Shown piece after piece: positions 42,356-52,368 of a stretch of 64,000 nt of DNA. Location: NCBI RefSeq assembly GCF_025506355.1, contig NZ_JANZYP010000001.1, forward strand, positions 217,932-281,931, given 5' to 3'. This DNA comes from Sphaerisporangium corydalis (GTDB lineage Bacteria > Actinomycetota > Actinomycetes > Streptosporangiales > Streptosporangiaceae). How positions within the stretch are numbered: the first letter of the stretch is position 1; the number at the start of each line of letters is the position of its first letter. The notes under the pieces are model-generated. The model did no database searches, was not told the DNA's origin, and was given only the letters and a program-made list of their open reading frames with translations. Made by a program: the position numbers and the translations under genes.

Positions 42356-42835
42356 ATGGAGAACCCATCCGATGAGACGCCAGCCAGGTGGAAGGGCCTG
42401 CCCAGCTGGCTGCTCACCCAGACCGCCGGCCACGCGGGCCGCCTGGTGGCCGACGGGTTCTCCTCCGCCGGCGCCCGCGGCTACCACTACCGCCTGCTGG
42501 CGACGCTCGCGGAGTTCGGCCCGGCCAGCCAGGCCGCGCTGGGCCGCCGCAGCGGCATCCACCTCAGCGACATGGTCGCGACGATCAACGAACTCGCCGA
42601 GCGCGAACTGGTCGAGCGCGCCCTGGACCCCTCCGACCGGCGGCGCAACATCATCTCGCTGACCCCGGCGGGCGAACGGCGGCTACGGCTCCTGGAGAAG
42701 CGGCTGGCCGAAAGCCAGGACGAACTGCTGGCCCCGCTGTCACCCGAGGAGCGGGAGCGGCTGACCGAGCTGCTGTCCCGGCTGCTGGACCATCACGACC
42801 GGCGAACCGGAACCTCCGAGGAGCCCTGGCGCTGA
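42356..42835 (+). CDS. MarR family transcriptional regulator
   Basis: A 159-residue winged-helix regulator: RGYHYRLLATLAEFGPASQAALGRRSGIHLSDMVATINELAERELVERALDPSDRRRNIISLTPAGERRL spans the domain, with the wing at DPSDRRRNIISL. It starts at the ATG 42356 on a probably leaderless transcript. Divergent from the epoxide hydrolase, with two inverted repeats in the 112-bp gap, it most likely represses both itself and the hydrolase and is relieved by an epoxide or aromatic ligand. Confidence 0.9.
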   Translation: MENPSDETPARWKGLPSWLLTQTAGHAGRLVADGFSSAGARGYHYRLLATLAEFGPASQAALGRRSGIHLSDMVATINELAERELVERALDPSDRRRNIISLTPAGERRLRLLEKRLAESQDELLAPLSPEERERLTELLSRLLDHHDRRTGTSEEPWR

Positions 42836-42862
42836 CCTCATGGCGCCCGTCGGCGCGGCCGG

Positions 42863-43591
42863 TCACCAGGAGTCGAGGGAGGCGAACAGCATCCCGCCGG
42901 CGATCCCGGCGAAGAAGACGCCTATGGCGATGTCCATGACCAGACCGGCCCCGGTGTCCAGGCCGTACGCCAGGGCGTCCGTCGCCAGGTTCACCGGCAT
43001 GACGCCCATGAACATCCAGGCGAACGTGCGGAAGGCGAGCATGAACAGCCCGTCCCACCAGCCGAACAACAGTCCCCACAGCAGCATCCCGAGACCGAAG
43101 AAGGCCAGGTACAGCCAGTGGCCGAGAGTCGTACCCGACTCCGGCAGGAACCACTGCGCCCCTCCCATCACCTCCACGCCGACGACCTCGTCATGCCAGA
43201 GCCGGAGCGTGGCCGGCTCCCCCTCCCGCGCCTTGGCGAAGAAGTCCGACGACACCTCACGTGTCTGCCGGGCGCCGCCGGTCCGCTGCCAGGTGACCTC
43301 GAAGTGGGTGGTCGTGGTCGTGCTGGTGGTGCCGTTGGCGTCGGTGTGCGTCGTCGTCGTGAGGTAGGTGCGCCGGCCGGCGATGGAAGCCGGTCCCCTG
43401 CCGAAACAGTCGCCGGCGTCCCGATCGCATGCCACGACCTGCCGGAACTCCCGGGTCTGCCGGTACGGGCCGACCGCGGCCGTGAGCGCCACCACGAGCA
43501 CCCCGAGGCCGAGCCCGACCAGGATCCACCGCCTGAGGGAGCGCCTGGGCAACGAGCCGCGGCGCGGCCGGCGGTACCAGCGGAGCCTCAT
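42863..43591 (-). CDS. Membrane protein with one N-terminal and several C-terminal helices
   Basis: A 242-residue protein of unknown function. Basic residues precede a first helix WILVGLGLGVLVVALTAAVG. An extracytoplasmic domain follows with two Cys (ACDRDAGDCFG) and an unusual Thr run (YLTTTTHTDANGTTSTTTTTHF). The C-terminal third has helices LGHWLYLAFFGLGMLLWGLLF, MLAFRTFAWMFMGVM and IAIGVFFAGIAGGMLF. It is convergent with the MarR gene and stands alone. No enzymatic motif is visible. Confidence 0.72.
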   Translation of the reverse strand: MRLRWYRRPRRGSLPRRSLRRWILVGLGLGVLVVALTAAVGPYRQTREFRQVVACDRDAGDCFGRGPASIAGRRTYLTTTTHTDANGTTSTTTTTHFEVTWQRTGGARQTREVSSDFFAKAREGEPATLRLWHDEVVGVEVMGGAQWFLPESGTTLGHWLYLAFFGLGMLLWGLLFGWWDGLFMLAFRTFAWMFMGVMPVNLATDALAYGLDTGAGLVMDIAIGVFFAGIAGGMLFASLDSW

Positions 43592-43732
43592 GACCCATCC
43601 CCACGACGATCGTTTCGGTCGCCCCCATCATGCTCCCCCGCGGGGCACGGCGCGCCGGACCTCTGGGCCGCTCCAGACGCGACGCCCGATCGCCGATTGT
43701 CATTTTTATCCGCCTGTGTAATTATTGCTCGC

Positions 43733-44152
43733 ATGGATAACAAAGTGCTTGTGAGCCTCCAGCGGATCCGGTTCCTCTTCGTCGGCATGGCGGTCGTGTC
43801 GGTGGCGACCCTGATCATCGCCGCCGTCCTGCACAACCGGCCTGACCTGGTCAACTGGGTGGTCTGGGTGCGTGGTGGCGCCGTGGCGGTGGCCTCGCTG
43901 TGGCTGATCTGGCTCGCCGGGCAGGCGGCCAAGGGAAAGCGATCGGCGTACGTCCGGATCAGGACGCTCTCGATCCTGGGCACGATCGGCATCGTGCTGA
44001 TCTGCGTGGCGCCCGACAGCGGCTACCCGCTGTGGATGAAGTTCGACCAGGGGCTGATCGGCCTGCTCCTGGCCGGAGTCGCGCTCCTGGCCACCCGGCA
44101 GGCCGTGCGTGCCGCGTTCCCCAAGCCCGCCCGGGCTGGCAAACTGGGCTGA
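43733..44152 (+). CDS. Small membrane protein, unknown function
   Basis: A 139-residue protein with four membrane helices: FLFVGMAVVSVATLIIAAVL, WVVWVRGGAVAVASLWLIWL, ILGTIGIVLICVA and GLIGLLLAGVALLA. It starts MDNKVLVSLQRIR at 43733 without a ribosome site. The TetR gene follows 39 bp later on the same strand, so the two probably form an operon in which the membrane protein is regulated by, or senses with, the TetR protein. Confidence 0.75.
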   Translation: MDNKVLVSLQRIRFLFVGMAVVSVATLIIAAVLHNRPDLVNWVVWVRGGAVAVASLWLIWLAGQAAKGKRSAYVRIRTLSILGTIGIVLICVAPDSGYPLWMKFDQGLIGLLLAGVALLATRQAVRAAFPKPARAGKLG

Positions 44153-44191
44153 CCAAGCCCGGCGGGGACGGCCGCCGATCATGGAAAGGCA

Positions 44192-44782
44192 ATGATGCCG
44201 ACACCCGTTCCGCTAGACCGGGCCCACGCGACCCAGGCCCGCAGAGAACAGATCGTGCAGGCCACGATCGAGGTCCTGGCCGAGCGGGGCTACACGGGCA
44301 CGACCTTCGACGCGATCTGCGGCCACGCGGGACTCAGCAGCAAACGGCTGATCTCCTACCATTTCGCCTCCAAGGACGAGCTGCTCGCGGACGTGGTCGC
44401 CAAGGTGCTCACCGACGCCGCGGCGTACATGCACCCGAGGATCGTGGCCGCGGGCGGCCCGCGCGAGAAACTGGCGACCTACATCCGCTCCAACGTGGAG
44501 TTCATCGCCGCCAACCCCGTCCAGATACGCGCGGTCCAGCAGATCGCCTTCAACTCGGCGCCGGCGCCGGACGGGTCCGATGACATGGCCCTGGCCCTGC
44601 TCGCCGAACTGTTCGAGCAGGGCCGCCGGGCCGGCGAGTTCCGCGACTTCGACGCCCGGCTCATGGCCATGAGCCTCCGCGCGACGATCGACACCGTCGC
44701 CGCCCGGCTCCTGGCCGGCCTCGACGCCACGGTCGCCGCCGAGGAACTGGTCACCACCTTCGACCTCGCCACCCGCAGGTAA
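44192..44782 (+). CDS. TetR family transcriptional regulator
   Basis: A 196-residue repressor: ATQARREQIVQATIEVLAERGYTGTTFDAICGHAGLSSKRLISYHFASKDELL spans the HTH. The C-terminal ligand-binding part has FIAANPVQIRAVQQIAFN and DTVAARLLAGLD. GGAAAGG precedes tandem ATG codons at 44192 and 44195. Second gene of a pair with the membrane protein at 43733. Confidence 0.88.
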   Translation: MMPTPVPLDRAHATQARREQIVQATIEVLAERGYTGTTFDAICGHAGLSSKRLISYHFASKDELLADVVAKVLTDAAAYMHPRIVAAGGPREKLATYIRSNVEFIAANPVQIRAVQQIAFNSAPAPDGSDDMALALLAELFEQGRRAGEFRDFDARLMAMSLRATIDTVAARLLAGLDATVAAEELVTTFDLATRR

Positions 44783-44932
44783 CGCCCGGATCCATCCCGG
44801 CGCGCGGGACGTACGACCACCACCCTTCCGCAATCGGGATGGCCGCGAATTTCTCCGCCTTGACGCGAAATGATGGCCCGACTCCTTACATAGGCACAGG
44901 TGTCCGTAACTCAAGGTGTGGAGGAGGCGGCC

Positions 44933-44980
44933 ATGGGGATGCCGAGGAGACCTGACGCGGGGCCGGCCCGTGGATGGTGA
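44933..44980 (+). CDS. Possible 15-residue leader ORF before the sigma factor
   Basis: An ATG at 44933 sits 5 nt after GGAGGAGG, by far the best ribosome site in the region. It encodes 15 residues starting MGMPRRPDAG and stops at 44978-44980, overlapping the likely GTG start of the sigma factor gene (44970) in another frame. It may couple translation of the sigma factor. Not proven. Confidence 0.35.
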   Translation: MGMPRRPDAGPARGW

Positions 44981-45515
44981 GCCGGTCAGGTTCGAGTCCA
45001 TGTACCGGGAGACGTACGGCCTGATCACGGCGTACGCGGCCCGCCGCTGTGACTCCCCGCAGGATGCGGTGGACGTCGTGGCGGAAACCTTCGCCATCGC
45101 CTGGCGGCGGATGGGCGAAGTGCCGGACGGACAGCAGGCCACGCTGTGGCTGTACGGGGTGGCGCGCAAGGTGCTGGCCAACCACTATCGGGTCCAGGTA
45201 CGCCGCCAGTCCCTGAATGTGGAGCTCGACGCGGAAATGGCGGACCTCTACCAGGCCGCGCCCGACAGCGGGGTGGAGCTGACGGCGATCGCGCATATCT
45301 TCCGGGCCCTGCCGGACGCCGACCGGGAGCTGTTGTCCCTGGTCGCCTGGGAGGAACTGGACCGGCAGCAGATCGCCACCGTGCTCGGTATCTCGCGCAA
45401 CGCCGTACGCATCAGACTCCACCGCGCCCGCAGGCGCTTCGCCCGCGCGCTCGCCGAGGCGGACGTGCACTTCACATCGGAAAGCCGGTCGGCTCCCGCG
45501 AAGGAACATCTGTGA
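44970..45515 (+). CDS. ECF-type RNA polymerase sigma factor
   Basis: A 181-residue sigma factor with region 2 (FESMYRETYGLITAYAARRCDSPQDAVDVVAETFAIAWRRM) and region 4 (ADRELLSLVAWEELDRQQIATVLGISRNAVRIRLHRARRRFARAL). No region 3, so an extracytoplasmic-function type. GTG at 44970 is chosen by protein fit, though its own ribosome site is weak; a GTG at 44916 would add 18 residues. The next gene starts within its stop (TGATG) and encodes a membrane protein, the usual place for its partner or anti-sigma. Confidence 0.87.
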   Translation: MDGEPVRFESMYRETYGLITAYAARRCDSPQDAVDVVAETFAIAWRRMGEVPDGQQATLWLYGVARKVLANHYRVQVRRQSLNVELDAEMADLYQAAPDSGVELTAIAHIFRALPDADRELLSLVAWEELDRQQIATVLGISRNAVRIRLHRARRRFARALAEADVHFTSESRSAPAKEHL

Positions 45516-46480
45516 TGAAGAACAGCGACGACATCGATGTGATCACACGTGCGCTGGCCAGGGTGGAACCGGGCAGGCCGGGAGGGAACGCGTCCGATGC
45601 GGGGGCGCGCGCCTTGCTGGCCGCGCTCGCCGCCGAGCGACCCGGCCCGTCCGCCGCCCGTCCCCGCCGGCGTTCTGCCCGGCGGCTGGTCGTGGGGCTG
45701 GCGGGTGCGGGGCTGCTCGCCGCGGGCGTCGCGGTGGGGCCGGGCCTGCTGAAGGGGGGCGGCACCCCCTCCTATGCGGTCACCAAGGAGTCCGACGGCG
45801 TCGTGTACGTCCAGGTCCGGGATTTCCGCGACAGGGCGGGGCTGGCGAAGCGGTTGGAGGAGCTGAACGTTCCCGCCATCGTCGACTACGCACCGCCGGG
45901 CAAGTGGTGCGAGGAACCGCGTGGAACCCACGTCCAGGACATTCCCCGCGGCCTGTACTCCGTGCCGGAGAACATCCCCGGGGAACAGGACAGCCAGGGC
46001 TGGCAGATGCGGATCGACACCAAGCTCTTCAAGCCCGGCCAGACGTTCGTCTGGACGATCAGCGACCACAGCACCAGCACGATCCTCATGAGCGGCCCGA
46101 TCGCCCCTTGTGTTCTCGTGCCCGACACCTCACACGAAGTGAGACCGATCAAGTCCGACTACCGGCTGGCGACCACGAAGGGCGGCTCGCTCGCCGGCTT
46201 CCGGGTGGACGAGAAGACCGTCGGAGAGGTCCTGCCCGAGCTCGACCGGCGCGGATTGAGGATCACTTACCTGATCATGGGGGTCACGCCGGACAACCCG
46301 GGCGGCTACGCCGAGCTTCGCACACAGACCCGACCCGTCGGCGACGACTGGATCGTCTGGGAGGCGGAGGAGTCCATCCGCGAACCGGGACTGATCCGCC
46401 TGCTCGTCACCGACAAGCGCTTCGACAGGAACCCGGTCTACGGCGGTCCACGCGACAGCGTCATCAAGGAACGGTCCTAG
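45515..46480 (+). CDS. Membrane-anchored partner of the ECF sigma factor
   Basis: A 321-residue protein. A short cytoplasmic N-terminus (DDIDVITRALARVEPGRPGG, the position where an anti-sigma or CU044_5270-like domain sits) precedes one membrane helix RRLVVGLAGAGLLAAGVAVG near residue 60. The rest is extracytoplasmic, with two Cys (GKWCEEP and APCVLVP) that could pair. It resembles the sigma-linked proteins of actinomycetes that lack a classic zinc anti-sigma motif. Translational coupling by TGATG supports a functional pair. Confidence 0.75.
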   Translation: MKNSDDIDVITRALARVEPGRPGGNASDAGARALLAALAAERPGPSAARPRRRSARRLVVGLAGAGLLAAGVAVGPGLLKGGGTPSYAVTKESDGVVYVQVRDFRDRAGLAKRLEELNVPAIVDYAPPGKWCEEPRGTHVQDIPRGLYSVPENIPGEQDSQGWQMRIDTKLFKPGQTFVWTISDHSTSTILMSGPIAPCVLVPDTSHEVRPIKSDYRLATTKGGSLAGFRVDEKTVGEVLPELDRRGLRITYLIMGVTPDNPGGYAELRTQTRPVGDDWIVWEAEESIREPGLIRLLVTDKRFDRNPVYGGPRDSVIKERS

Positions 46481-46486
46481 AGGTGG

Positions 46487-46806
46487 TCAGATGGCGGTGG
46501 CGCCGCCGTCGGCCGCCAGGGTCGCGCCGGTGACGAAGCTCGAACGCGGTGAGTCGAGGAACAGGATGACCTCGGCGATCTCGGCCGAACGGGCCGTGCG
46601 GCCGAGGGGAAGCGTCTTGCCGAGTTCTTCGATGCCCTCGCCCCATTCGGCCAGGATGCCCGCGGTGCGGGTCGGCCCCGGCGCCACGCCGTTGACGCGG
46701 ACGCCGCTCGAGCCGAACTCCGCCGCCCAGGTACGGGTGAACGAGGCGAGGGCGGCCTTGGTGGCGCTGTAGCCGGCGGCACCGGCGACCCCCATCTCGG
46801 CGGGCT
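46487..46806 (-). pseudogene. SDR oxidoreductase, C-terminal remnant
   Basis: The frame reads GVAGAAGYSATKAALASFTRTWAAEFGSSGVRVNGVAPGPTRT through to SSFVTGATLAADGGATAI in total. It holds the catalytic YxxxK (YSATK) and the C-terminal part of a short-chain dehydrogenase. The Rossmann N-terminal half of about 145 residues, with the TGxxxGxG motif, is gone. It ends head-to-head against a truncated TetR gene at about 46806. Confidence 0.85.
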
Positions 46807-46807
46807 C

Positions 46808-47059
46808 ATGTACGAGCAAGGCGTGACCGAGGCCACCCTGGAGGACGTCCGAACCGCGGCGGCGATCCGAGCGGGCCTGCAGGCCATGCACACGCGCGGT
46901 GAACTCGACGGCGACCCCGACGACCTCGCCCTGGCCACCCTCGCGGCACTGCAAGGCGGCCTGCTGCTCACCCAACTGCAGCGGAAGGTCCGTCCGCTGG
47001 AAGTGGCGCTGGACGCGATGCTCGACCACATCCAGTCACTCACGACACCGCCCGACTGA
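46808..47059 (+). pseudogene. TetR regulator, C-terminal remnant
   Basis: 83 codons encode AAIRAGLQAMHTRGELDGDPDDLALATLAALQGGLLLTQLQ and a terminal helix, the ligand-binding end of a TetR protein. The HTH is missing. With the SDR remnant, it looks like a divergent SDR/TetR pair whose 5' halves and shared promoter were removed in one deletion. Confidence 0.78.
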
Positions 47060-47277
47060 AGCACCCCAGACACACAGCGGCGGCGCGCTGTGCCGAAGAT
47101 TCGCGCGCCGGAGTCGCGCGCCTGGGACGTGGGCGGTGTGGATCTCGCGTGCGGGGACCGACGACCGCGTGCCGGGTGATCGGTTCGTGCGGCCGTTGTA
47201 CGACATGCCCGCGTCGCCCGAGCCGGGCGTAGGCCTCGCGAGGTGGTGGAGATGTTGCTGGGGCTGAACCCCTTGCA

Positions 47278-47303
47278 CAATGGTCAAGAATCGTTGACCA
47301 TTG
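47278..47303. promoter_or_regulatory. Perfect inverted repeat before the HTH/MFS operon
   Basis: CAATGGTCAA (47278-47287) and TTGACCATTG (47294-47303) are perfect 10-bp arms with a 6-nt centre, ending 5 bp before the regulator's ATG. Almost certainly its autoregulatory operator. Confidence 0.78.
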
Positions 47304-47308
47304 CTTGC

Positions 47309-47848
47309 ATGCCTACCGATGATCTCCTTGAGACGTTTCACGTCACCACCGACGAGCAGCTACGCGCCGTCTCCAATCTCACGCGTCACCGGATCATGGC
47401 CATGCTCCGCTTCGAGCCGGCGACGATCACGCAGATCGCCCAGCGGGTGGGCCTCGCGAAGGGGAGTTCCAGCTATCACGTGCGGCTGCTGGAGCGGGCC
47501 GGCCTGGTGAAGGTGGTGCGGACGCGGAAAGTGAGAGGGGTCACCGAGCGGTACTACGCGATGGCCGCGCGGTCGATCGAGCTGCCGGATCCAGCGCCGG
47601 GGCAGCCGGACGTGCTGCTGCGGAATGCGGTGGCGGACCTTGAGGCGTCGCCGGCGGATGATGAGCGGCACGTACGAATGGCACACCTGCGACTCACCAA
47701 GGAGCAGTTCACGGAGCTGGGGGCACGCCTGGAGGCACTGGCGGACGAGTACCGGACGCTGTCCGATCCATCGCTGCCAGACGTGTCGCTGGTCTTCGCG
47801 CTGTTCCGGCCGGCTCCGCGCCGGCAGGTCGAGGAGGACGCCAAGTGA
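47309..47848 (+). CDS. ArsR-type helix-turn-helix regulator
   Basis: A 179-residue regulator with a winged-helix domain: LRAVSNLTRHRIMAMLRFEPATITQIAQRVGLAKGSSSYHVRLLERAGLVKVVRTRKVRGVTERYY spans it. The C-terminal half is helical (FTELGARLEALADEYRTL). The ATG at 47309 (MPTDDLLE) is chosen because upstream codons lie inside the operator. It overlaps the MFS gene by GTGA and should control that exporter through the 26-bp inverted repeat. Confidence 0.87.
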   Translation: MPTDDLLETFHVTTDEQLRAVSNLTRHRIMAMLRFEPATITQIAQRVGLAKGSSSYHVRLLERAGLVKVVRTRKVRGVTERYYAMAARSIELPDPAPGQPDVLLRNAVADLEASPADDERHVRMAHLRLTKEQFTELGARLEALADEYRTLSDPSLPDVSLVFALFRPAPRRQVEEDAK

Positions 47849-49134
47849 CCGCACATCCGACGAATGATGTGGCGAAGTCGCCCACCGGGTTCGGGCGACT
47901 GTGGACCGCGCAGACGGTGTCCTCGCTCGGCGACGGGGTGTCGCACGCCGCGCTGCCGCTGCTGGCATTGACGTTGACGCGGGATCCGATGGCGCTGGCC
48001 GTCATCATGGCCGCCGGGACACTGCCCTGGCTGCTGTTCGGAGTGCTCGGCGGTGCGCTGGTGGACCGCTGGGACCGCCGCCCCACGATGTGGGTCACCG
48101 ACGCCGCGCGCGCGATGCTGCTCGCCGTACTCGCTGCGGCGGCGGCGTTCGACGTGCTGAGCATCCCGCTGCTGGCGGCCGTCGCGTTCCTGCTCGCCCT
48201 CGGCGGGCTGTTCTTCGATACGGCCGCCACGGCGTACCTGCCGGATCTGCTCGGCCGCGACCCCGCCCAGCTGGAACGCGCGAACGCTCGCCTGCGCGGC
48301 GCCCAGACCGCGGCGTCCGGCTTCGCCGGGCCTCCTGCGGGCAGTGCGCTGCTCGCGCTCGGACGTTCGGTTCCGCTGCTCGCCGACGCGGTGTCGTTCG
48401 CGCTGTCCGCACTGCTCGTCCGGTCGCTGCCCGCCGTGCCGCGCCCGGCCGCGAGCGCCCGCGAGTCGCTGCTCCGGCAGGCGCGGGCCGGGGCCTCCTA
48501 CGTCTTCCATGACCGGCTGCTGCTCGGGCTCGCGCTGCGTCCGGCGGTGGGGAACATCGCTTTCGTTGCCGTGGAGACCGTCCTGGCCCTGTTCGTCCGC
48601 GAACGTCTCGGCGTAGGCGCGTTCGGCTTCGGTCTGCTCCTCACCGCCGAGGCCACCGGCGGCCTGCTCGGCGCGGGCATCGCCTCCTTCCTCGGCCGGC
48701 GCCTGGGCACCGGCACCGCGCTGACCTGCACCGCCACTCTCGAGGGCCTCGCCATCCTGGGGCTCGCCTCCGCCCCGAACCCGTACGTGGCCGGGCTCGC
48801 GCTCGCCGTCTGCGGGGCGGGCATGGGCGCCACGATGGTGCTCGGCCCCTCCCTCCGGCAGGTCATCGTCCCGGCCCACCTGATGGGCCGCGTCGCCTCC
48901 ACCTCCCGCATGCTCGCCATGTGCGCGGCCCCGTTCGGCGCCTTCCTCGGCGGCTGGCTGGCCACCGCCTACGACCTGCGCACCCCGCTCTACGCCGCCG
49001 CCGGCCTCCTGCTCGCCATGACCGCCATCACCGCGACCATGACCAGCAATCGCCGGGTCGAGTCCGCACTACGCGGCACACACCCGCACGCCGGCCCGGC
49101 CGAAGAGCGCACTGTGCAAACCACATCCAGGTGA
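47845..49134 (+). CDS. MFS transporter, probable drug exporter
   Basis: A 429-residue membrane protein with twelve helices. TGFGRLWTAQTVSSLGDGVSHAALPLLALTL opens it, and the loop 2-3 signature is GALVDRWDRRPTMWV. It is of the same MFS_3-like type as the first gene of the window but with low similarity. Start GTG at 47845 overlaps the regulator's stop. An ArsR-type regulator/MFS pair usually exports a toxic compound sensed by the regulator. Confidence 0.88.
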   Translation: MTAHPTNDVAKSPTGFGRLWTAQTVSSLGDGVSHAALPLLALTLTRDPMALAVIMAAGTLPWLLFGVLGGALVDRWDRRPTMWVTDAARAMLLAVLAAAAAFDVLSIPLLAAVAFLLALGGLFFDTAATAYLPDLLGRDPAQLERANARLRGAQTAASGFAGPPAGSALLALGRSVPLLADAVSFALSALLVRSLPAVPRPAASARESLLRQARAGASYVFHDRLLLGLALRPAVGNIAFVAVETVLALFVRERLGVGAFGFGLLLTAEATGGLLGAGIASFLGRRLGTGTALTCTATLEGLAILGLASAPNPYVAGLALAVCGAGMGATMVLGPSLRQVIVPAHLMGRVASTSRMLAMCAAPFGAFLGGWLATAYDLRTPLYAAAGLLLAMTAITATMTSNRRVESALRGTHPHAGPAEERTVQTTSR

Positions 49135-49212
49135 CGCCATCGCTCGCCGACACAGCGAACACGCGCGTGCGGGCGCTTCGTGCCCGGAGGCATCGGGAGG
49201 TGGCCATGAGCG

Positions 49213-49602
49213 TCACGGCTTCCACTCCTCGCGCCAGCCCGGCCGGTGGTGGCGGCGTCCGTACGCGAGCAGGCGCACCGTCGGGCAGTCCTCGTCGTCG
49301 CTGACCCACCGGCGGCTGTCGGCTGGCCCGCCGCACCCGTGGGCGTGCTCGTGCAGGGACAGGATCGCGAGGTCGGACTCGCAGCGGTCGATGGTGGCCG
49401 CCGGATCGTGGCGGACGATGTGGTCGATCGTCGCGCGGAACCTCGGATCGCTGATCTCGAAGCCGTCGACGACCGTCAGCCCCTCGACGGTCTGAACCTC
49501 GAAATGCTCGGTGCTCCCTACCCACGGAGCTCCCCCGGCCGCGCGGGCCAGAGCCAGCTCGTGCTCGATGTCGGAGCGGAGCCATGCGACCAGATCGTTC
49601 AC
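49213..49602 (-). CDS. DUF6221 family protein
   Basis: A 129-residue soluble protein. It reads NDLVAWLRSDIEHELALARAAGGAPW, FRATIDHIVRHDPAATIDRCESDLAILSLHEHAHG, and ends RLLAYGRRHHRPGWREEWKP. This matches the DUF6221 family of actinomycetes, which is often found near integrated elements; its function is not known. The GTG at 49602 is supported by GGAGG 5 nt upstream. Confidence 0.8.
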   Translation of the reverse strand: MNDLVAWLRSDIEHELALARAAGGAPWVGSTEHFEVQTVEGLTVVDGFEISDPRFRATIDHIVRHDPAATIDRCESDLAILSLHEHAHGCGGPADSRRWVSDDEDCPTVRLLAYGRRHHRPGWREEWKP

Positions 49603-49676
49603 GGCTGCCTCCACGCTGGGCCGAAGTCGTCGCGGTCAGCGTACGGCCGGGCCACCAGGGTGAGAAGCCTGCCGGG

Positions 49677-50375
49677 TCATGCGCGTGGCAGGCCGGTGCG
49701 GCGGGCCCAGGTGTCGATGGCGGGGCCGGCATCGGTGACCTGTTCGCCGCGGACGGCCAGGCCTTCGCCGAGGGTGGCTCCGGGGCAGGACGCGGCGTAG
49801 TCGGCTTCGGTGGTGCCCAGGCCGCTCATGGCGTAGGTGGTGACGGGGTGGATGGTCTTGCCGGTGAAGTCGAACTGTTCGGTGAACGTCGTCATGATCA
49901 TGGGTGCGCGGACGTTCCAGATGGGTCCGGCCAGCAGGACGACCTGGTATGGGCCCAGGTCGGGCAGGGCGCCGGCGATTGCGGGGCGGGCGTCGGTGTT
50001 CTGTTCCTGGACATTGCGGGCGACGGTCTGCTCGTAGTCGCCGGGGTAGGGGTCGGCGGGCCGGATGCGGTAGGTGTCGCAGTCCAGACGACGGCTGATC
50101 ATCTGGGCCAGGACCTGGGTGTTGCCGACCTTGAGGGTGCGGCGGCCGCCGTAGTGGTAGTTCTCGCCGGAGCGGGAGAAGCAGACCAGCAGGACCGTGC
50201 GTGCCGCCGCCGCGGAGGGCGGCGGGCCCGCCGGTTGCGAGGCCGGCTCGGCGGCCGACGTGGGTGCCGGGCGGTCCCGGCCGCCGCAGGCGGTCGCGGT
50301 GATCACGGTGCCTCCTAGGAGCAGCGCGCCGCGCAGGACCTGGCGGCGGTCGAGGGCCCGTGGGGTGCGGCCCAT
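49677..50375 (-). CDS. Flavodoxin-like lipoprotein
   Basis: A 232-residue exported protein. Twin Arg (LDRRQVLRG), a hydrophobic stretch ALLLGGTVITATACGG and a lipobox-like Cys30 suggest Tat export and lipidation. The flavodoxin domain starts near residue 60 with VLLVCFSRSGENYHYGGRRTLKVGNTQVLAQMI, where SRSGENY is the FMN phosphate loop. It lies 16 bp after the aldo/keto reductase gene in the same operon and may reduce quinones or supply electrons in the envelope. Confidence 0.85.
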   Translation of the reverse strand: MGRTPRALDRRQVLRGALLLGGTVITATACGGRDRPAPTSAAEPASQPAGPPPSAAAARTVLLVCFSRSGENYHYGGRRTLKVGNTQVLAQMISRRLDCDTYRIRPADPYPGDYEQTVARNVQEQNTDARPAIAGALPDLGPYQVVLLAGPIWNVRAPMIMTTFTEQFDFTGKTIHPVTTYAMSGLGTTEADYAASCPGATLGEGLAVRGEQVTDAGPAIDTWARRTGLPRA

Positions 50376-50391
50376 CGCCTGTCTCCCCTGG

Positions 50392-51240
50392 TCAGCTGGT
50401 GCGGCGGTTGCCGAGCCAGCTGACCATGGCGGGGTCGCGGTGGTCGAAGTACAGGGAGGCGCTGGTGTCCAGGGCGGCGATGCGGTCGATCTGGCCGGCG
50501 GTGAGTTCGAAGTCGAACACCTGAAGGTTGGCCTTCATCCGCTCGGGATCGACGGACTTGGCGTTGACGGGGATGCCCCGCTGGATCAGCCAGCGCAGCA
50601 CGACCTGCGGCACGCTCTTGCCGTGCGCCTGGCCGATCTCGGTGAGGACGGGGTCGGTGAACAGGTTGTTCTTGCCCGCGGCGAACGGCCCCCACGACTC
50701 GATGAGGATGCCGCGCTCGCTGTTGATCTGCTGGTCGGCGGCGCGCTGGAAGAACGGGTGGACCTCGATCTGGTTGACCGCGGGGGTGATCTCGTTGTGG
50801 TCGACGATGTCCACGACGCGGTCGGGGTGGAAGTTGGAGATCCCGATCGCCTTGATCCGACCCTCGCGGTGCAGGGCCTCCATCGCCCGCCACTGGCCGT
50901 AGACGTCGCCGAAGGGCTGGTGCACGAGGTACAGGTCGAGGTAGTCCAGGCCGAGCTTTTTGGCCGAGGTGTCGAACGCCCGACGGGTGTGTTCTTCGGC
51001 GGGATTGTCCTGGACCCACAGTTTGGTGGTGACGAACAGCTCCTCGCGCGGGATGCCGCCAGCGGCCAGGGCCCGGCCGACGGCTTCTTCGTTCTCGTAC
51101 GAGGCGGCGGTGTCGAACTTGCGGTAGCCGGCGGCCAGGGCGTCGGTGACGGCCCGCTCGGTCCGCTCGGCCGGTATCTGGAAGACCCCGAATCCCAGGA
51201 TCGGCATCGGGACGCCGTTGTTCAGCGTGACGGTCTGCAT
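50392..51240 (-). CDS. Aldo/keto reductase (2,5-diketo-gluconate reductase-like)
   Basis: A 282-residue NADPH-dependent reductase. The catalytic tetrad residues are visible: Asp in [14 protein letters not shown], Tyr in the same segment, Lys in VTTKLWVQD and His in LYLVHQPF. The motif [10 protein letters not shown] and the cofactor region [24 protein letters not shown] are also present. Middle gene of the AKR-AKR-flavodoxin operon. It probably reduces carbonyl compounds. Confidence 0.9.
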   Translation of the reverse strand: MQTVTLNNGVPMPILGFGVFQIPAERTERAVTDALAAGYRKFDTAASYENEEAVGRALAAGGIPREELFVTTKLWVQDNPAEEHTRRAFDTSAKKLGLDYLDLYLVHQPFGDVYGQWRAMEALHREGRIKAIGISNFHPDRVVDIVDHNEITPAVNQIEVHPFFQRAADQQINSERGILIESWGPFAAGKNNLFTDPVLTEIGQAHGKSVPQVVLRWLIQRGIPVNAKSVDPERMKANLQVFDFELTAGQIDRIAALDTSASLYFDHRDPAMVSWLGNRRTS

Positions 51241-51259
51241 GGACGCTCCTTCATCGTGA

Positions 51260-52368
<1,109 letters not shown>

